A program made the position numbers and the translations under genes. A DNA stretch of 59,141 bases from Geothrix sp. (GTDB lineage Bacteria; Acidobacteriota; Holophagae; Holophagales; Holophagaceae). The DNA is taken from contig JAUXSE010000018.1 of NCBI GenBank assembly GCA_030681515.1, positions 31,790 through 90,930 on the forward strand, given 5' to 3'. This document shows positions 34,616-43,137 of this stretch, piece by piece. Every line of letters starts with the position of its first letter. Position 1 is the stretch's first letter. The notes under the pieces are model-generated. The model searched no databases. It saw nothing but the letters and a program-made list of their open reading frames with translations, and was not told the DNA's origin.

Positions 34616-37600
34616 ATGCGTCCCGATGGCCTTTACGACCTGCTCTTAGATGCGGCCACAGCGCCGCAGTTAGAGGCATTGGCCGCGGATGGTAAAGCCA
34701 CACTCAGGGAGGTGAAGGGGGTAGAACGACGCCAGCGATTGATTGAAACGCTTCAGCGACTACTGCCGGACCTCCTCGATGGAGCCTTGGAAAACGTCGA
34801 GGATGGGGCCAAGGAGGCGGCCGAACTTCACCTGTTCAACCAACTCTTGGCGATGCTGCGGCATTCCACAGGCGCTGAGAGTTCTGCGTCCATCTGCGCA
34901 GAGCCACTGCGCACACTGCAGTCCCTCCATCGCCACCATCCACCCTTTGAAGCCCCTCTGTTACCTCTATCCGTTCCTTGGCTCTTCGCAGCCGGTCTTG
35001 GAGACCCAAGTCTCTTGTCAGAGCTTCGGCGAGAGATGGCCGCTGCGGATCAGGTGGACATGCTGGTGAGTTTCATCACCTGGAGCGGGGTACGAAGGCT
35101 CTGGGATGTCCTCGAGGGCCTTACCGCGGTGAGTGCAGATGGGCAGCCGAGGGTCCGAATTCGCGTGCTGACCACGACCTACATCGGTGCCACAGAACTC
35201 AAGGCTGTGCAAGCGCTTGCAGAACTACCTGGTGTGGAAGTTCGCATTTCTCTTGATGGCCGACGCACCCGTCTGCACGCCAAGGCCTGGATCCTTCAAC
35301 GGAAGAGTGGATTCGGAACGGCATTCGTCGGTAGCGCAAACCTCACGGGGGCGGCCCTCATGGGTGGACTGGAGTGGACAGTACGGTTCACTCAGGCGGG
35401 GCAAGGTGAGCTCTTTGAGTCGGCCAAAGCTCACTTCGAAACGCTGTGGAACGATCCCGAATTCCAGGCCTACGACGCGAAAAACCCATTGCATGCCGAG
35501 CAGCTTCAATCGGCTCTAACGGAGGAGGGACGACGTGGCTCACCAAGCGCCACGCGCACCTGGTTCGACATTCAGCCGAAGACCTATCAGCAGGAGATGC
35601 TGGACCGACTGGCGGCTGAGCGTAGACACCTTCGGACGCGCAATCTCCTGGTAGCGGCGACGGGCACAGGTAAGACCGTTGTAGCTGCCTTCGACTATCG
35701 CCGCATCTGCCAGGAAACAGGCGGTCATCCGCGTTTCCTTTTCGTCGCTCACCGAAAGGAGATCCTGGTCCAGGCCCGAGAGACCTATCGCCATGTGCTT
35801 CGCTATTCCGATTTCGGAGAGATGCTGGTGGATGGACAGGTACCAGCATCCTTTGATCATGTATTTGCCACCATCCAAGGCGTGATTTCGCGCGACCTGC
35901 TTGATCGATTTGGCGCGGATCACTGGCATACCGTGGTCATCGATGAATGTCACCACATCACGGCCAAATCCTTCGATGCCTTTGCCAAGGGCATTCAGCC
36001 CGCCATCCTCCTCGGTCTTACGGCCACGCCCGAGCGTGCTGATGGGGCAAGCATCGCACCCTATTTTCACATGCGCCCAGACGGATCCCCGGCCGTGGAG
36101 TTGCGCCTGTGGGAAGCCATGGACCAGCAACTTCTAGCGCCCTTCGAGTATTACGGGGTGGCCGACGAAACCGATTTCTCAGAGGTGCGCTGGAATCAGG
36201 CGGGTGAAGTTGCCGATCTAGACAGGATCCTGACAGGCAACCACATTCGTGCCCGGCGAGTGATTGACGCCTTCGATCGCTATACCTCCATACCCCAGCA
36301 GACTCGCACCCTTGGATTCTGTGTGAGCGTCGCGCATGCAGAGTTCATGGCTTTGCAGTTCCAAGCGGCGGGCTACAAGGCGATGGCTGTCACTGGTGGG
36401 ACAGACCGTGACCTCCGCGAGCGCATCCCTGGTCTGCTGGCGCGCCGGGAGATCAATGCGGTCTTCACCTGCGACCTCTACAACGAAGGCGTCGATTTGC
36501 CTGATGTCGATACCCTTCTGCTGCTGCGACCGACTCAGAGTCCAGTGCTCTTCCAGCAGCAGATTGGTCGCGGCCTACGCCTTGCTAAGGACAAGGCCTC
36601 CTGCCTGATCCTCGATTTTGTGGGTCGCCACAGGGAGGAGTTCCGATTCGACCGTCTCCTCCAGACCCTCACCGGATTGGCCAAGCGTCAGCTCATCGAT
36701 GAGGCCGAGGCCGGTTTCCCAAGCCTTCCGCCCGGATGTCTCATCCAGCTTGAGAAGGTGGCGCGAGACCGCGTGCTGGAGAACCTACGACGGGCCACGG
36801 CCCAGAACTGGCGTCGACTCACGGGCGAATTCCGGTCCTACCTGACCCTCCCAGGGAAGCGAAACCCGCCCATGGCCGAGTTCCTGCGGGACCAGGGATT
36901 GGAGCTAGGCGACCTCTATCGACCTCAGGAGCCCAGCGGCTGGACTGGGCTGCGTCGTGTAGCGGGCATGGACCTTGGGGAGGTTGGCCCAAGGGAAGGA
37001 TGGATGGGGAAGCGATTCGGCGATCTCCTCCATACCGACGACCCCGAGTACCTGCAGCTCTGGCAGCGAGCGGCAGAACCCACCTGTAACTACCATGCGT
37101 TAAGTGAGCTAGACCAGCGACGTACCCAAATGTTGGCCTATCAGATCTACCCCGATCATCAGGATGCATTTGATGGTCCTGAGTTCCTGCGGCGTCTTCA
37201 CGCCCATCCACGTATGGCGGAGGAGCTGAAGGAAGTGGCTACCTGGCTGGACGAGGCCAGCGATCTGGATTCCAATCCGCTTCCAGGGGCGCCTGCGTCC
37301 TGGCCATTGCGTCTTCACGCCGCTTATGACATCCGGGAGATTCTTACGGCTGTCGGCTGGCTGCGCCCCGGTCGCCGAGCCCCACACCAGACCGGCCTTC
37401 TGGCACTTCACGACGAGAAGATCGAGATCCTCTTCGTCACCCTCGACAAGCGGGAGGGCTATCACGCCGGGATCGCCTACCACGACTACGCCATCAGCCC
37501 TGATCTATTCCATTGGCAAAGCCAGAACAGCGCAGGGCGGAGTACCACAGCGGGGAGGCGGTACCTTGAAAGCGACAGGAATGGCTGGCAGTTCCAGCTT

Positions 37601-37753
37601 TTTATCAGGGAAGCAAAGGGTTCGCCGTACAGGGCAATCGGCCCACTGGTGCTCCTAAATTTAGAAGACGACAAACCGATGTCCATCACCTGGAGGCTGA
37701 TTGCTCCGATGCCCATCGGCCTGTTCAAGCACTACAGCATCCTCAGGGACTGA
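34616..37753 (+). CDS. PLD-like nuclease / SF2 helicase / DUF3427 protein
   Basis: 1045 residues. An N-terminal helical part leads to a phospholipase D-like domain with one HxK motif, RLHAKAWILQRKSGFGTAFV (about 218-237), then GSANLTG. The SF2 helicase core has Walker A ATGTGKT (about 347), DECHH (about 442), LLGLTATPERADG and QIGRGLRLAKD. The C-terminal DUF3427 has ILFVTLDKREGYHAG, YHDYAISPDLFHWQSQNS and RPMSI-like DKPMSITW. Proteins of this layout are found in mobile and defence islands; the combination suggests DNA cleavage coupled to translocation. Codon use is less GC-rich than in neighbours, a sign of transfer. Not a complete known restriction system: no methylase seen. Confidence 0.88.
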   Translation: MRPDGLYDLLLDAATAPQLEALAADGKATLREVKGVERRQRLIETLQRLLPDLLDGALENVEDGAKEAAELHLFNQLLAMLRHSTGAESSASICAEPLRTLQSLHRHHPPFEAPLLPLSVPWLFAAGLGDPSLLSELRREMAAADQVDMLVSFITWSGVRRLWDVLEGLTAVSADGQPRVRIRVLTTTYIGATELKAVQALAELPGVEVRISLDGRRTRLHAKAWILQRKSGFGTAFVGSANLTGAALMGGLEWTVRFTQAGQGELFESAKAHFETLWNDPEFQAYDAKNPLHAEQLQSALTEEGRRGSPSATRTWFDIQPKTYQQEMLDRLAAERRHLRTRNLLVAATGTGKTVVAAFDYRRICQETGGHPRFLFVAHRKEILVQARETYRHVLRYSDFGEMLVDGQVPASFDHVFATIQGVISRDLLDRFGADHWHTVVIDECHHITAKSFDAFAKGIQPAILLGLTATPERADGASIAPYFHMRPDGSPAVELRLWEAMDQQLLAPFEYYGVADETDFSEVRWNQAGEVADLDRILTGNHIRARRVIDAFDRYTSIPQQTRTLGFCVSVAHAEFMALQFQAAGYKAMAVTGGTDRDLRERIPGLLARREINAVFTCDLYNEGVDLPDVDTLLLLRPTQSPVLFQQQIGRGLRLAKDKASCLILDFVGRHREEFRFDRLLQTLTGLAKRQLIDEAEAGFPSLPPGCLIQLEKVARDRVLENLRRATAQNWRRLTGEFRSYLTLPGKRNPPMAEFLRDQGLELGDLYRPQEPSGWTGLRRVAGMDLGEVGPREGWMGKRFGDLLHTDDPEYLQLWQRAAEPTCNYHALSELDQRRTQMLAYQIYPDHQDAFDGPEFLRRLHAHPRMAEELKEVATWLDEASDLDSNPLPGAPASWPLRLHAAYDIREILTAVGWLRPGRRAPHQTGLLALHDEKIEILFVTLDKREGYHAGIAYHDYAISPDLFHWQSQNSAGRSTTAGRRYLESDRNGWQFQLFIREAKGSPYRAIGPLVLLNLEDDKPMSITWRLIAPMPIGLFKHYSILRD

Positions 37754-37853
37754 TCTGGGTTTTCTGATGCATTCCCATTCAATCAGATCGCTGACAATGG
37801 GGAACGCGAATCGATCATTACTGCCCAACCTTCGGGCCTGAAGGCTTGCAGGC

Positions 37854-38738
37854 CTACAGGCTCGTGTCATCACCGGAACCAAGTCCCTGCTCAAAGGCAG
37901 AAAGCAAAGAGCCCGCTTCGGACTTCTGATCGTTCTGTTCGATCCTTTGGTATTCCCGGAGCATGCCATCGAGCAATCTGGAGCGAGCGTCCGGGGCCAG
38001 GATGGTTGCCAGCCAATGGCGCAATTGACCATCAATCATCTTTGAGACTTGCCTGCCCAGGATCCAGGCCCCAGCCGGCTCAGGTCTGAATTCATAACGT
38101 GCCATGGCTTCGGGATAGACATCGTAGAGCTGTTCATCGGTCAGGGTGTCGGCGTGGTGGCGGAGCAGTTCGTAGAAGTCGGCCGCGTCCCGCCCCTGAG
38201 TCCTCTTGGCCCGGTCTCTATGAGCTACCAGCTTGAGGATGGCTTGGCCTGCGGCAGATGCCATTGGAATGCCACGGGTTCCATCGATCCTCAACCGGAT
38301 GGCACTCGCCAAGGCCTGTTCGTACCCAAGCACATGCATGATATGGGCCCCATCTGGGGGCCAGGAAATGGAGCCATCCGGCCCAGCAATCCTGCCGAAA
38401 GGAACCAGATCGACTCGGGTGTCCGTCCCTGTTTCAGTATCAGAGTGAATGACACGCTGAGCTTCCTTCTGATCCAGCCTGAATCTACCGCATGCGACGA
38501 GGGCGGCTTTTATCGCCTCGTAGGCCTCCCAATCCCTCACGGTGACGCCGAAATCCATGTCGGTGGTTTTCCGTCCGCTTGCGCACCCATGGCCATAGTG
38601 AAGGAGGATCTCCCGGGCCATGGCGCCACTGAGGAGATAGGGAACCCCTTGAGTCTGGAGCACGTCGTCCAGGTCTCCCAGGAGCCTCACAAAATGGGGT
38701 TCAAGAGGACGCTTAAGCTCCAGCCAGGATGTCGTCAT
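37854..38738 (-). CDS. Nucleotidyltransferase toxin, AbiEii/AbiGii family
   Basis: A 294-residue protein with a polymerase-beta-type nucleotidyltransferase site: LLSGAMAREILLHYGHG, then TTDMDFGVTV carrying the DxD pair. A later TRVDLVPFGRI gives the third acidic residue. AKRTQGRDAADFYELLRHH resembles the late conserved K/D region of AbiEii. In type IV toxin-antitoxin systems the AbiEii member is the toxin. Its start overlaps the antitoxin gene end by 26 bp, so it is coupled. Start at 38738 (MTTSW) is chosen; a longer frame starts 7 codons earlier. Accessory codon use. Confidence 0.82.
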   Translation of the reverse strand: MTTSWLELKRPLEPHFVRLLGDLDDVLQTQGVPYLLSGAMAREILLHYGHGCASGRKTTDMDFGVTVRDWEAYEAIKAALVACGRFRLDQKEAQRVIHSDTETGTDTRVDLVPFGRIAGPDGSISWPPDGAHIMHVLGYEQALASAIRLRIDGTRGIPMASAAGQAILKLVAHRDRAKRTQGRDAADFYELLRHHADTLTDEQLYDVYPEAMARYEFRPEPAGAWILGRQVSKMIDGQLRHWLATILAPDARSRLLDGMLREYQRIEQNDQKSEAGSLLSAFEQGLGSGDDTSL

Positions 38739-39777
38739 GGATTTGCTCTGCTTCCTCATGGGTGCGGGGATCGCCGATGTTTGCCAGATCAGCGTAAATC
38801 AAGAGTGCCGGGGCCAAACCTTTCGCCTGGTTGGTGGGTTCTTGACGTTTCCAGAAGGTGTCAAGGATCTCGATGGGACCTCGATCATCGGCCCGGAGTC
38901 GATGGGCCGCCAGGAAGGCATTCCGGTCGTCGGGTAGGTAGATCGTCGCGGTGGCTGGCACCAGGTTGCCACGCCACTTTGCCGCCGCCACTTCACCACC
39001 CCAGCACCCTCCGAACTTTGCGGGATCCGCTTCCTTCCACCAAGTCTCATCCGTGGCTCGGTATCGCTTGGGGTTCAGCTTGTTCCTAAGGCGCAGTGGG
39101 TAGTTCATGGCCCAGGTCTTCATGGCCCGTTCCCGCTCCAACCATCGCCTAGTGCCATCGTTCATTTGGACGATCAATCCTTGCATACGCAGGTCCGTCA
39201 GGACACGACCCACGGTGCCGAGGGCTACACCTGCGGCGCCTGCGATGTCTCGATAGGTGGCGTTAAGCAGGTCCGGGGCCACCAGCAGGGCGAAGACGAC
39301 CCGCAACCCGGTGCGATCAAAGGCTCGGGTGGGCTTCTCCCGTTTTGCGAGGTCGCCCTGGGCCTTCTTTCCCTGGATGAGCACGAAGAGGCCGCCCTGG
39401 TTCAGGTAGGCGTTCCCTGCGGCATCTATGAACTGCAGCCGCATCTTCCGACATCGATCAGCCATCTCTGTCGTCAGCTGATTCGTAATCAGCAGGCCGC
39501 CCCCTTCAGCAGCTAGCCGTTCCTGCCCCACATGGGTTGCCAGTTCGTTGAAGGCCAACAGGGCCGCCTGACGGTCCACGGTCTTCTTGACCACGACCCA
39601 ATAGGTCTCTTCCCGCCCTTTGTTGGCGATGACGATCCGTGCATCCGGGCGCCAGTGCGGAATGTGAGGGTTAGGTGTGTAGGGGGGAGCGATTTCCCGT
39701 GCCTCCAGGCCCGTGTTCTGCCGGAATTGCTCCAGGGCCTGTCTTAGGACTTCGGTTTCCATCTGCGGGGGCTTCAT
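38713..39777 (-). CDS. AbiEi family type IV antitoxin
   Basis: A 354-residue partner of the downstream nucleotidyltransferase. The middle region (about 165-230) is a winged helix: VALGTVGRVLTDLRMQGLIV, then DGTRRWLERE. The C-terminal half (GGCWGGEVAAAKWRGNLVPA, then TATIYLPDD) matches the AbiEi C-terminal antitoxin domain. AbiEi proteins silence the toxin and repress their own operon by binding inverted repeats, and such repeats lie just upstream. ATG 39777 lacks a clear ribosome-binding site; Met at 39762 is an alternative. Confidence 0.82.
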   Translation of the reverse strand: MKPPQMETEVLRQALEQFRQNTGLEAREIAPPYTPNPHIPHWRPDARIVIANKGREETYWVVVKKTVDRQAALLAFNELATHVGQERLAAEGGGLLITNQLTTEMADRCRKMRLQFIDAAGNAYLNQGGLFVLIQGKKAQGDLAKREKPTRAFDRTGLRVVFALLVAPDLLNATYRDIAGAAGVALGTVGRVLTDLRMQGLIVQMNDGTRRWLERERAMKTWAMNYPLRLRNKLNPKRYRATDETWWKEADPAKFGGCWGGEVAAAKWRGNLVPATATIYLPDDRNAFLAAHRLRADDRGPIEILDTFWKRQEPTNQAKGLAPALLIYADLANIGDPRTHEEAEQIHDDILAGA

Positions 39778-39794
39778 GTGTTCACTGTTTGTGT

Positions 39795-39815
39795 GTGTTC
39801 ACGAATTGTGAACAC
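39795..39815. promoter_or_regulatory. Operator-like inverted repeat GTGTTCAC-N5-GTGAACAC
   Basis: Perfect 8-bp arms at 39795-39802 and 39808-39815, lying 18 bp upstream of the AbiEi start. Half-sites of the same kind (GTTCAC/GTGAAC) recur nearby, at 39779-39785 and 39825-39830. Likely AbiEi autoregulatory operator. Confidence 0.65.
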
Positions 39816-39827
39816 AGTTATGGAGTG

Positions 39828-39856
39828 AACATAGGGTGAGAACCGAGGACAGGCAA
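39828..39856 (-). promoter_or_regulatory. Candidate abiE promoter
   Basis: On the minus strand TTGCCT (39851-39856) and TATGTT (39828-39833), spacer 17 bp. The 8-bp operator lies just downstream of the -10 and the second inverted repeat just upstream of the -35, which suits repression. Confidence 0.4.
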
Positions 39857-39880
39857 GCCGTTTGTTCGAAAATATTAAAC

Positions 39881-39897
39881 GTTCACGAAGCATGAAC
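39881..39897. promoter_or_regulatory. Second operator-like inverted repeat GTTCA-N7-TGAAC
   Basis: GTTCA (39881-39885) and TGAAC (39893-39897) share the half-site of the repeat at 39795. The two sites are 86 bp apart centre to centre, about eight helical turns. Confidence 0.5.
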
Positions 39898-39964
39898 AAG
39901 AAAAAATATGAACGATGTTGCTCATTAGACTACCTAACCGGCTAAGTAGGATTACTTTAGGGGC

Positions 39965-40172
39965 ATGCTGATCAGCCGGGAGAAGCTTTACGAGGAAGGT
40001 ATGGGCTGAGCGCCCCAGGGCTCAGCAGCAAACAGAGGCCGAACTCCGGAACGAGGTGGATCTCTGGAGGCGCCGATACATCTACGGACGCAGGTGACAC
40101 CCTTGGCACTATCCGGCATGGCGAGAGGCCCGGGCGGAGCTTAACGAGCTGGCGCTGGGCGCTGAGGTTTGA
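39965..40172 (+). pseudogene. Frameshifted relic of a small gene
   Basis: An ATG at 39965 opens LISREKLYEEGMG and stops at 40009. The +2 shifted frame continues as WAERPRAQQQTEAELRNEVD and so on to a stop at 40172, with one internal stop. LISREKLYE resembles the start of a family of small mobile-element proteins. Low confidence; the 1-kb stretch 39778-40826 holds no intact gene. Confidence 0.3.
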
Positions 40173-40442
40173 AGGGAATAGCCTTAATTCGATCAATGGA
40201 TGTTTCGCTCACAATTTCCTAGGCGCCGGCCCGTATTAATTCAGTCGCAGGGAGAATGATTCGGGCGCGAACTCTCGGAACCTTAACCCAAGGCCCTTTT
40301 CTGCGCCCAAAAACCTCTGAGAACCCCGAAGAGCCTGGTTATTGCGAGGACACATTCCCGCGAAATCCAGGTTGTAATCGGAAGGTTCGAGTCCTGCTCG
40401 GTCCTCTCGTCCTACGGGCTGGTGACTTCTCGTAAACTAAAC

Positions 40443-40469
40443 AAAAAGCCGATTTATAGTCGGCTTTTT
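40443..40469. terminator. Bidirectional hairpin terminator
   Basis: AAAAAGCCGA (40443-40452) pairs with TCGGCTTTTT (40460-40469) around TTTATAG. The A and T runs at both ends allow it to work on either strand. A tRNA T-arm-like fragment (GGTTCGAGTCCTG) lies about 60 bp to the left. Confidence 0.7.
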
Positions 40470-40485
40470 CCCCGGTAGTGGGGCG

Positions 40486-40647
40486 TGATCTGAACTGGTC
40501 CCGCTTCGCGTCCCCCGGTCTGCTCCGGACGCGACATCAAGTCGCGTCCTCCACATCCTCCGCCTGACGCAGGCTCCTCGGGAGCCTGCTCCCACTCGCG
40601 CGGGGCGCTCGCGGAGGCGGAGCCTCCTCGCAGGTTCAAATCCTGCC
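40486..40647. repeat. T-arm-bounded hairpin module, copy 1
   Basis: Opens with TGATCTGAACTGG and closes with CAGGTTCAAATCCTGCC, so its ends are inverted copies of a tRNA T-arm. Inside are a 9-bp hairpin (40527-40535 with 40541-40549, loop ATCAA), another 9-bp hairpin (40569-40577 with 40581-40589) and a third near 40613-40627. Shares about 65 bp at its left end with copy 2. Confidence 0.65.
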
Positions 40648-40680
40648 GGGCCCCGCCGATCCCACCGACCCACCCGGTCA

Positions 40681-40776
40681 TGATTTGAACTGGGTCCGCT
40701 TCGCGTCCCCCGGTCTTGCTCCGACAGGACATCTAGTCCTGTCTCCGCAATCCCACTCGCAGGTTCAAATCCTGCC
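40681..40776. repeat. T-arm-bounded hairpin module, copy 2
   Basis: Opens TGATTTGAACTGG, closes CAGGTTCAAATCCTGCC. The central hairpin GACAGGAC/GTCCTGTC (40723-40730, 40736-40743, loop ATCTA) sits where copy 1 has GGACGCGAC/GTCGCGTCC: different bases but still fully paired. It lacks the two extra hairpins of copy 1. Confidence 0.65.
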
Positions 40777-40789
40777 CCCACGCTTGCTG

Positions 40790-40826
40790 CCAAAAGCAAA
40801 GGGGCCCGGTTGGGCCCCTTTGCTTT

Positions 40827-40829
<3 letters not shown>
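40790..40829. terminator. Long hairpin at the tRNA 3' end
   Basis: Perfect 18-bp inverted repeat, 40790-40807 with 40812-40829, loop GGTT. Its right end includes the encoded CCA of the minus-strand tRNA gene. Probably the tRNA transcript terminator; the U-rich part lies inside the stem. Confidence 0.65.
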
Positions 40830-40903
<74 letters not shown>

Positions 40904-40914
40904 GTAGGAATTCG

Positions 40915-40942
40915 AGTGTAGCAGGGATTGTGGGAACGGCAA
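40915..40942 (-). promoter_or_regulatory. tRNA-fMet promoter
   Basis: On the minus strand TTGCCG (40937-40942), 16-bp spacer, TACACT (40915-40920), with the tRNA 5' end 12 bp downstream. Confidence 0.6.
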
Positions 40943-40994
40943 GGGCACGGCTCGCGGGGGTGTTGGTATGCTCATCGGACGCTCGGGAGGTTCG

Positions 40995-42950
40995 ATGGGA
41001 CGCCGCATGGTGGCTGTGCTGGTGCTGTTCGCGGCCGTCGGGCTGGCGGCGGGGCCGCGGACGTGGACGCCGGAGAAGTGGTTCGACAAGCCGAAATCGC
41101 CCCGGATCGCCAACTACCGCATCGAGGCGGTGCTGGATTTCGAGCACAAGACGCTGGAGGGGAGCGAAACGATCTCCTGGCGCAACACGGGAACGGCTCC
41201 CACGCAGGAACTGCCGCTGCATCTCTATCTCAACGCGTTCAAGGGGCCCCAGAGCCTCTTCGTGAAGGAAAGTGGCGGACGGTTGGGCGAGGATCGCCAG
41301 GACCGCCAGGATCGGCCTTCGGACCCATCCTCCTGGGGGTACTGCCGTCTCATCAGCGCCCGGATGGAGGGGCGGGAGCTGGAGGGGCATGCCGGGGAGG
41401 ACGAGACGGTCCACTGGCTCAAGCTGCCCCGGCCGGTGGTGCCCGGCGAAACGATCCATATCGAGGTCGCCTGGGAGAACCGCTACCCGAAGGTCGTCGC
41501 GCGCAGCGGATGGTCCGGGGACTTCCTCATGTCGGGCCAGTGGTTCCCCAAGGTCGGCGTCTACCAGGGTGATCGCTGGAACTGCCACGCCTACCACGCG
41601 AACACGGAATTCTTCGCGGATTTCGGCGTCTACGATGTGGCCCTGTCGCTGCCGAACGCGCTGGGCCTCGCCCACACGGGCACCCAGACGAACTTCGTGA
41701 CGGAGATCGAGAAGGACCCCAAGCGTGCACTGAACGTGATCTGGCGGCTGCACGCGGAGGACGTCCACGATTTCGCGTGGGCCGTGATGCCCCGGGAGAC
41801 CTGGCGGAAGCCCGCGATGTTCGAGTACCGGGGCGTGCAGGTCTTCTATTTCATCAACGGCAAGAACCGGGGGAACTTCCACCGGCAGCGCCGGGCCGTG
41901 GAAAACGCGCTGCGCTGGAGCGAGGAGTGGTACTTCAAATACCCCTATCCGACCCTGACCGTGATTGATACGCCGAAGGAGGCCCGCGGGGCGGACGGGA
42001 TGGAATACCCGACTCTGTTCACGGCCGGCTCGGTGGCCTTCGATCCCCTGCAGCAGCGGGTCACGCCCGAGTTGGTGTCCATCCATGAGTTCGGTCATCA
42101 GTTCTTCCAGGGGATGCTGGCCAGCAATGAAGTCGAGGAGCCCTGGCTGGACGAAGGCTTCACCAGCTGGTTCACCCACAAGGCCATGGAGCGCAGCTAC
42201 CACGCGCTGCTGGGGGGACGGCGCTTCCAGGTCGGGACGGACACCGGAGAATGGATCGGCTACTGGATGCAGCCCTCCGCGGATCCGCTCACCCGCTTCG
42301 GCTTCCGGACCTTGAACGCGCGGGGCTACGGGATCACCGCCTACGGCAAGCCCACGCTCGTGCTCAACCAGCTGGAGGCGATGCTGGGACGCCCCGTGAT
42401 GGAGCAGGTCATGCGCGCCTACGCGCAGGAGATGGCCTTCCGGCATCCCACCCGGAACGATTTCAGGCGCATCGCCGAGCGGGTGTCCGGCCATGACCTG
42501 AGCGCCTTCTGGCGGGATTTCGTCGAGGGCACCGAGGTGCTGGACTACGTGATCCGGGGGGTGAAGGCCCGTGAAGTCACGCAGGGTGGCTGGCTGTTTT
42601 CGGACAAGGCGCCGGTGTTCGCCGCGCCTCAGCCCGCGGCGCCGGGCCGGGTGGGCTCCATCACCCTGGAGCGGAAGGGGGGCATCAGGGTGCCGATCAC
42701 GCTGTGGGTGCGGCTGGAGAACAGGGAGGAACAGCGGCTCGTATGGGATGGCCAGGACCGCTGGATCACCTACGAATTCGATTCCCCCGTGGCCGGCGCG
42801 GTGCTCGATCCCGATGGCAACTATCCGATGCTCAAGGACCGCCTGCACGCGAGCTATACCCCGAAGCCCGCGCGGCGGGGCTTCCACTACTGGGCCCAGA
42901 TGGTCTGGGGCGCCGTGGCGGGGTGGATGCAGGGGTGCGGGATCGGGTAA
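40995..42950 (+). CDS. M1 family metallopeptidase
   Basis: A 651-residue aminopeptidase-type protein with a signal peptide (MVAVLVLFAAVGLAAG). The N-terminal beta domain (about 25-270) leads to the gluzincin core: GADGMEYPTLF (the GAMEN-like exopeptidase loop), the zinc site VSIHEFGHQFFQG, and WLDEGFTSWF with the third ligand Glu. A HEAT-like or C-terminal helical part is short. Likely exported, cutting peptides from the N-terminus. ATG 40995 is chosen because GGGAGG lies 6 nt upstream; an in-frame ATG at 40968 has no such site. Confidence 0.9.
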   Translation: MGRRMVAVLVLFAAVGLAAGPRTWTPEKWFDKPKSPRIANYRIEAVLDFEHKTLEGSETISWRNTGTAPTQELPLHLYLNAFKGPQSLFVKESGGRLGEDRQDRQDRPSDPSSWGYCRLISARMEGRELEGHAGEDETVHWLKLPRPVVPGETIHIEVAWENRYPKVVARSGWSGDFLMSGQWFPKVGVYQGDRWNCHAYHANTEFFADFGVYDVALSLPNALGLAHTGTQTNFVTEIEKDPKRALNVIWRLHAEDVHDFAWAVMPRETWRKPAMFEYRGVQVFYFINGKNRGNFHRQRRAVENALRWSEEWYFKYPYPTLTVIDTPKEARGADGMEYPTLFTAGSVAFDPLQQRVTPELVSIHEFGHQFFQGMLASNEVEEPWLDEGFTSWFTHKAMERSYHALLGGRRFQVGTDTGEWIGYWMQPSADPLTRFGFRTLNARGYGITAYGKPTLVLNQLEAMLGRPVMEQVMRAYAQEMAFRHPTRNDFRRIAERVSGHDLSAFWRDFVEGTEVLDYVIRGVKAREVTQGGWLFSDKAPVFAAPQPAAPGRVGSITLERKGGIRVPITLWVRLENREEQRLVWDGQDRWITYEFDSPVAGAVLDPDGNYPMLKDRLHASYTPKPARRGFHYWAQMVWGAVAGWMQGCGIG

Positions 42951-43055
42951 AAGGGGCTCCTGGCTCCAGGCTCCAGGGCCACCCCATCGGCCGCTCCAAT
43001 TCGAACGGCCCAAAGGCAAATATGGCGCGGCCAGCGGCCGCATCAGAAAGCTCTT

Positions 43056-43132
43056 CCTGAAGCCTGAAGCCTGAAGCCTGAAGACTGAAGCCTGAAGCCT
43101 GAAGACTGAAGACTGAAGACTGAAGCCTGAAG
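43056..43132. repeat. Heptamer tandem array (11 x CCTGAAG/ACTGAAG)
   Basis: Eleven exact 7-bp units in a row, the first base being C or A (C C C C A C C A A A C). It lies between the peptidase stop and the convergent gene at 43138. A CTCCTGGCTCCAGGCTCCAG stretch just upstream (42957-42976) is of similar low complexity. Too short and spacer-free for CRISPR. Confidence 0.9.
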
Positions 43133-43137
43133 CCCAG

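Noticed and set aside
34616-37753. Complete restriction-modification, DISARM or Dnd-type system
   Set aside because: No methyltransferase, specificity or dnd-like gene adjoins; only a single multidomain protein is present.
38049-39089. 346-codon plus-strand frame across the abiE genes
   Set aside because: Opposite strand of two genes with recognisable families; no ribosome-binding site and mixed composition.
40330-40410. Second complete tRNA gene
   Set aside because: Only a T-arm-like fragment (GGTTCGAGTCCTG) is present; no matching 5' acceptor strand or anticodon arm was found.
40437-40799. Minus-strand frame containing GAGFEPA
   Set aside because: This peptide is the well-known spurious translation of tRNA T-arm sequence; the DNA is the hairpin module region.
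43056-43132. CRISPR array
   Set aside because: Units are 7 bp and contiguous, with no spacers and no cas genes in the window.
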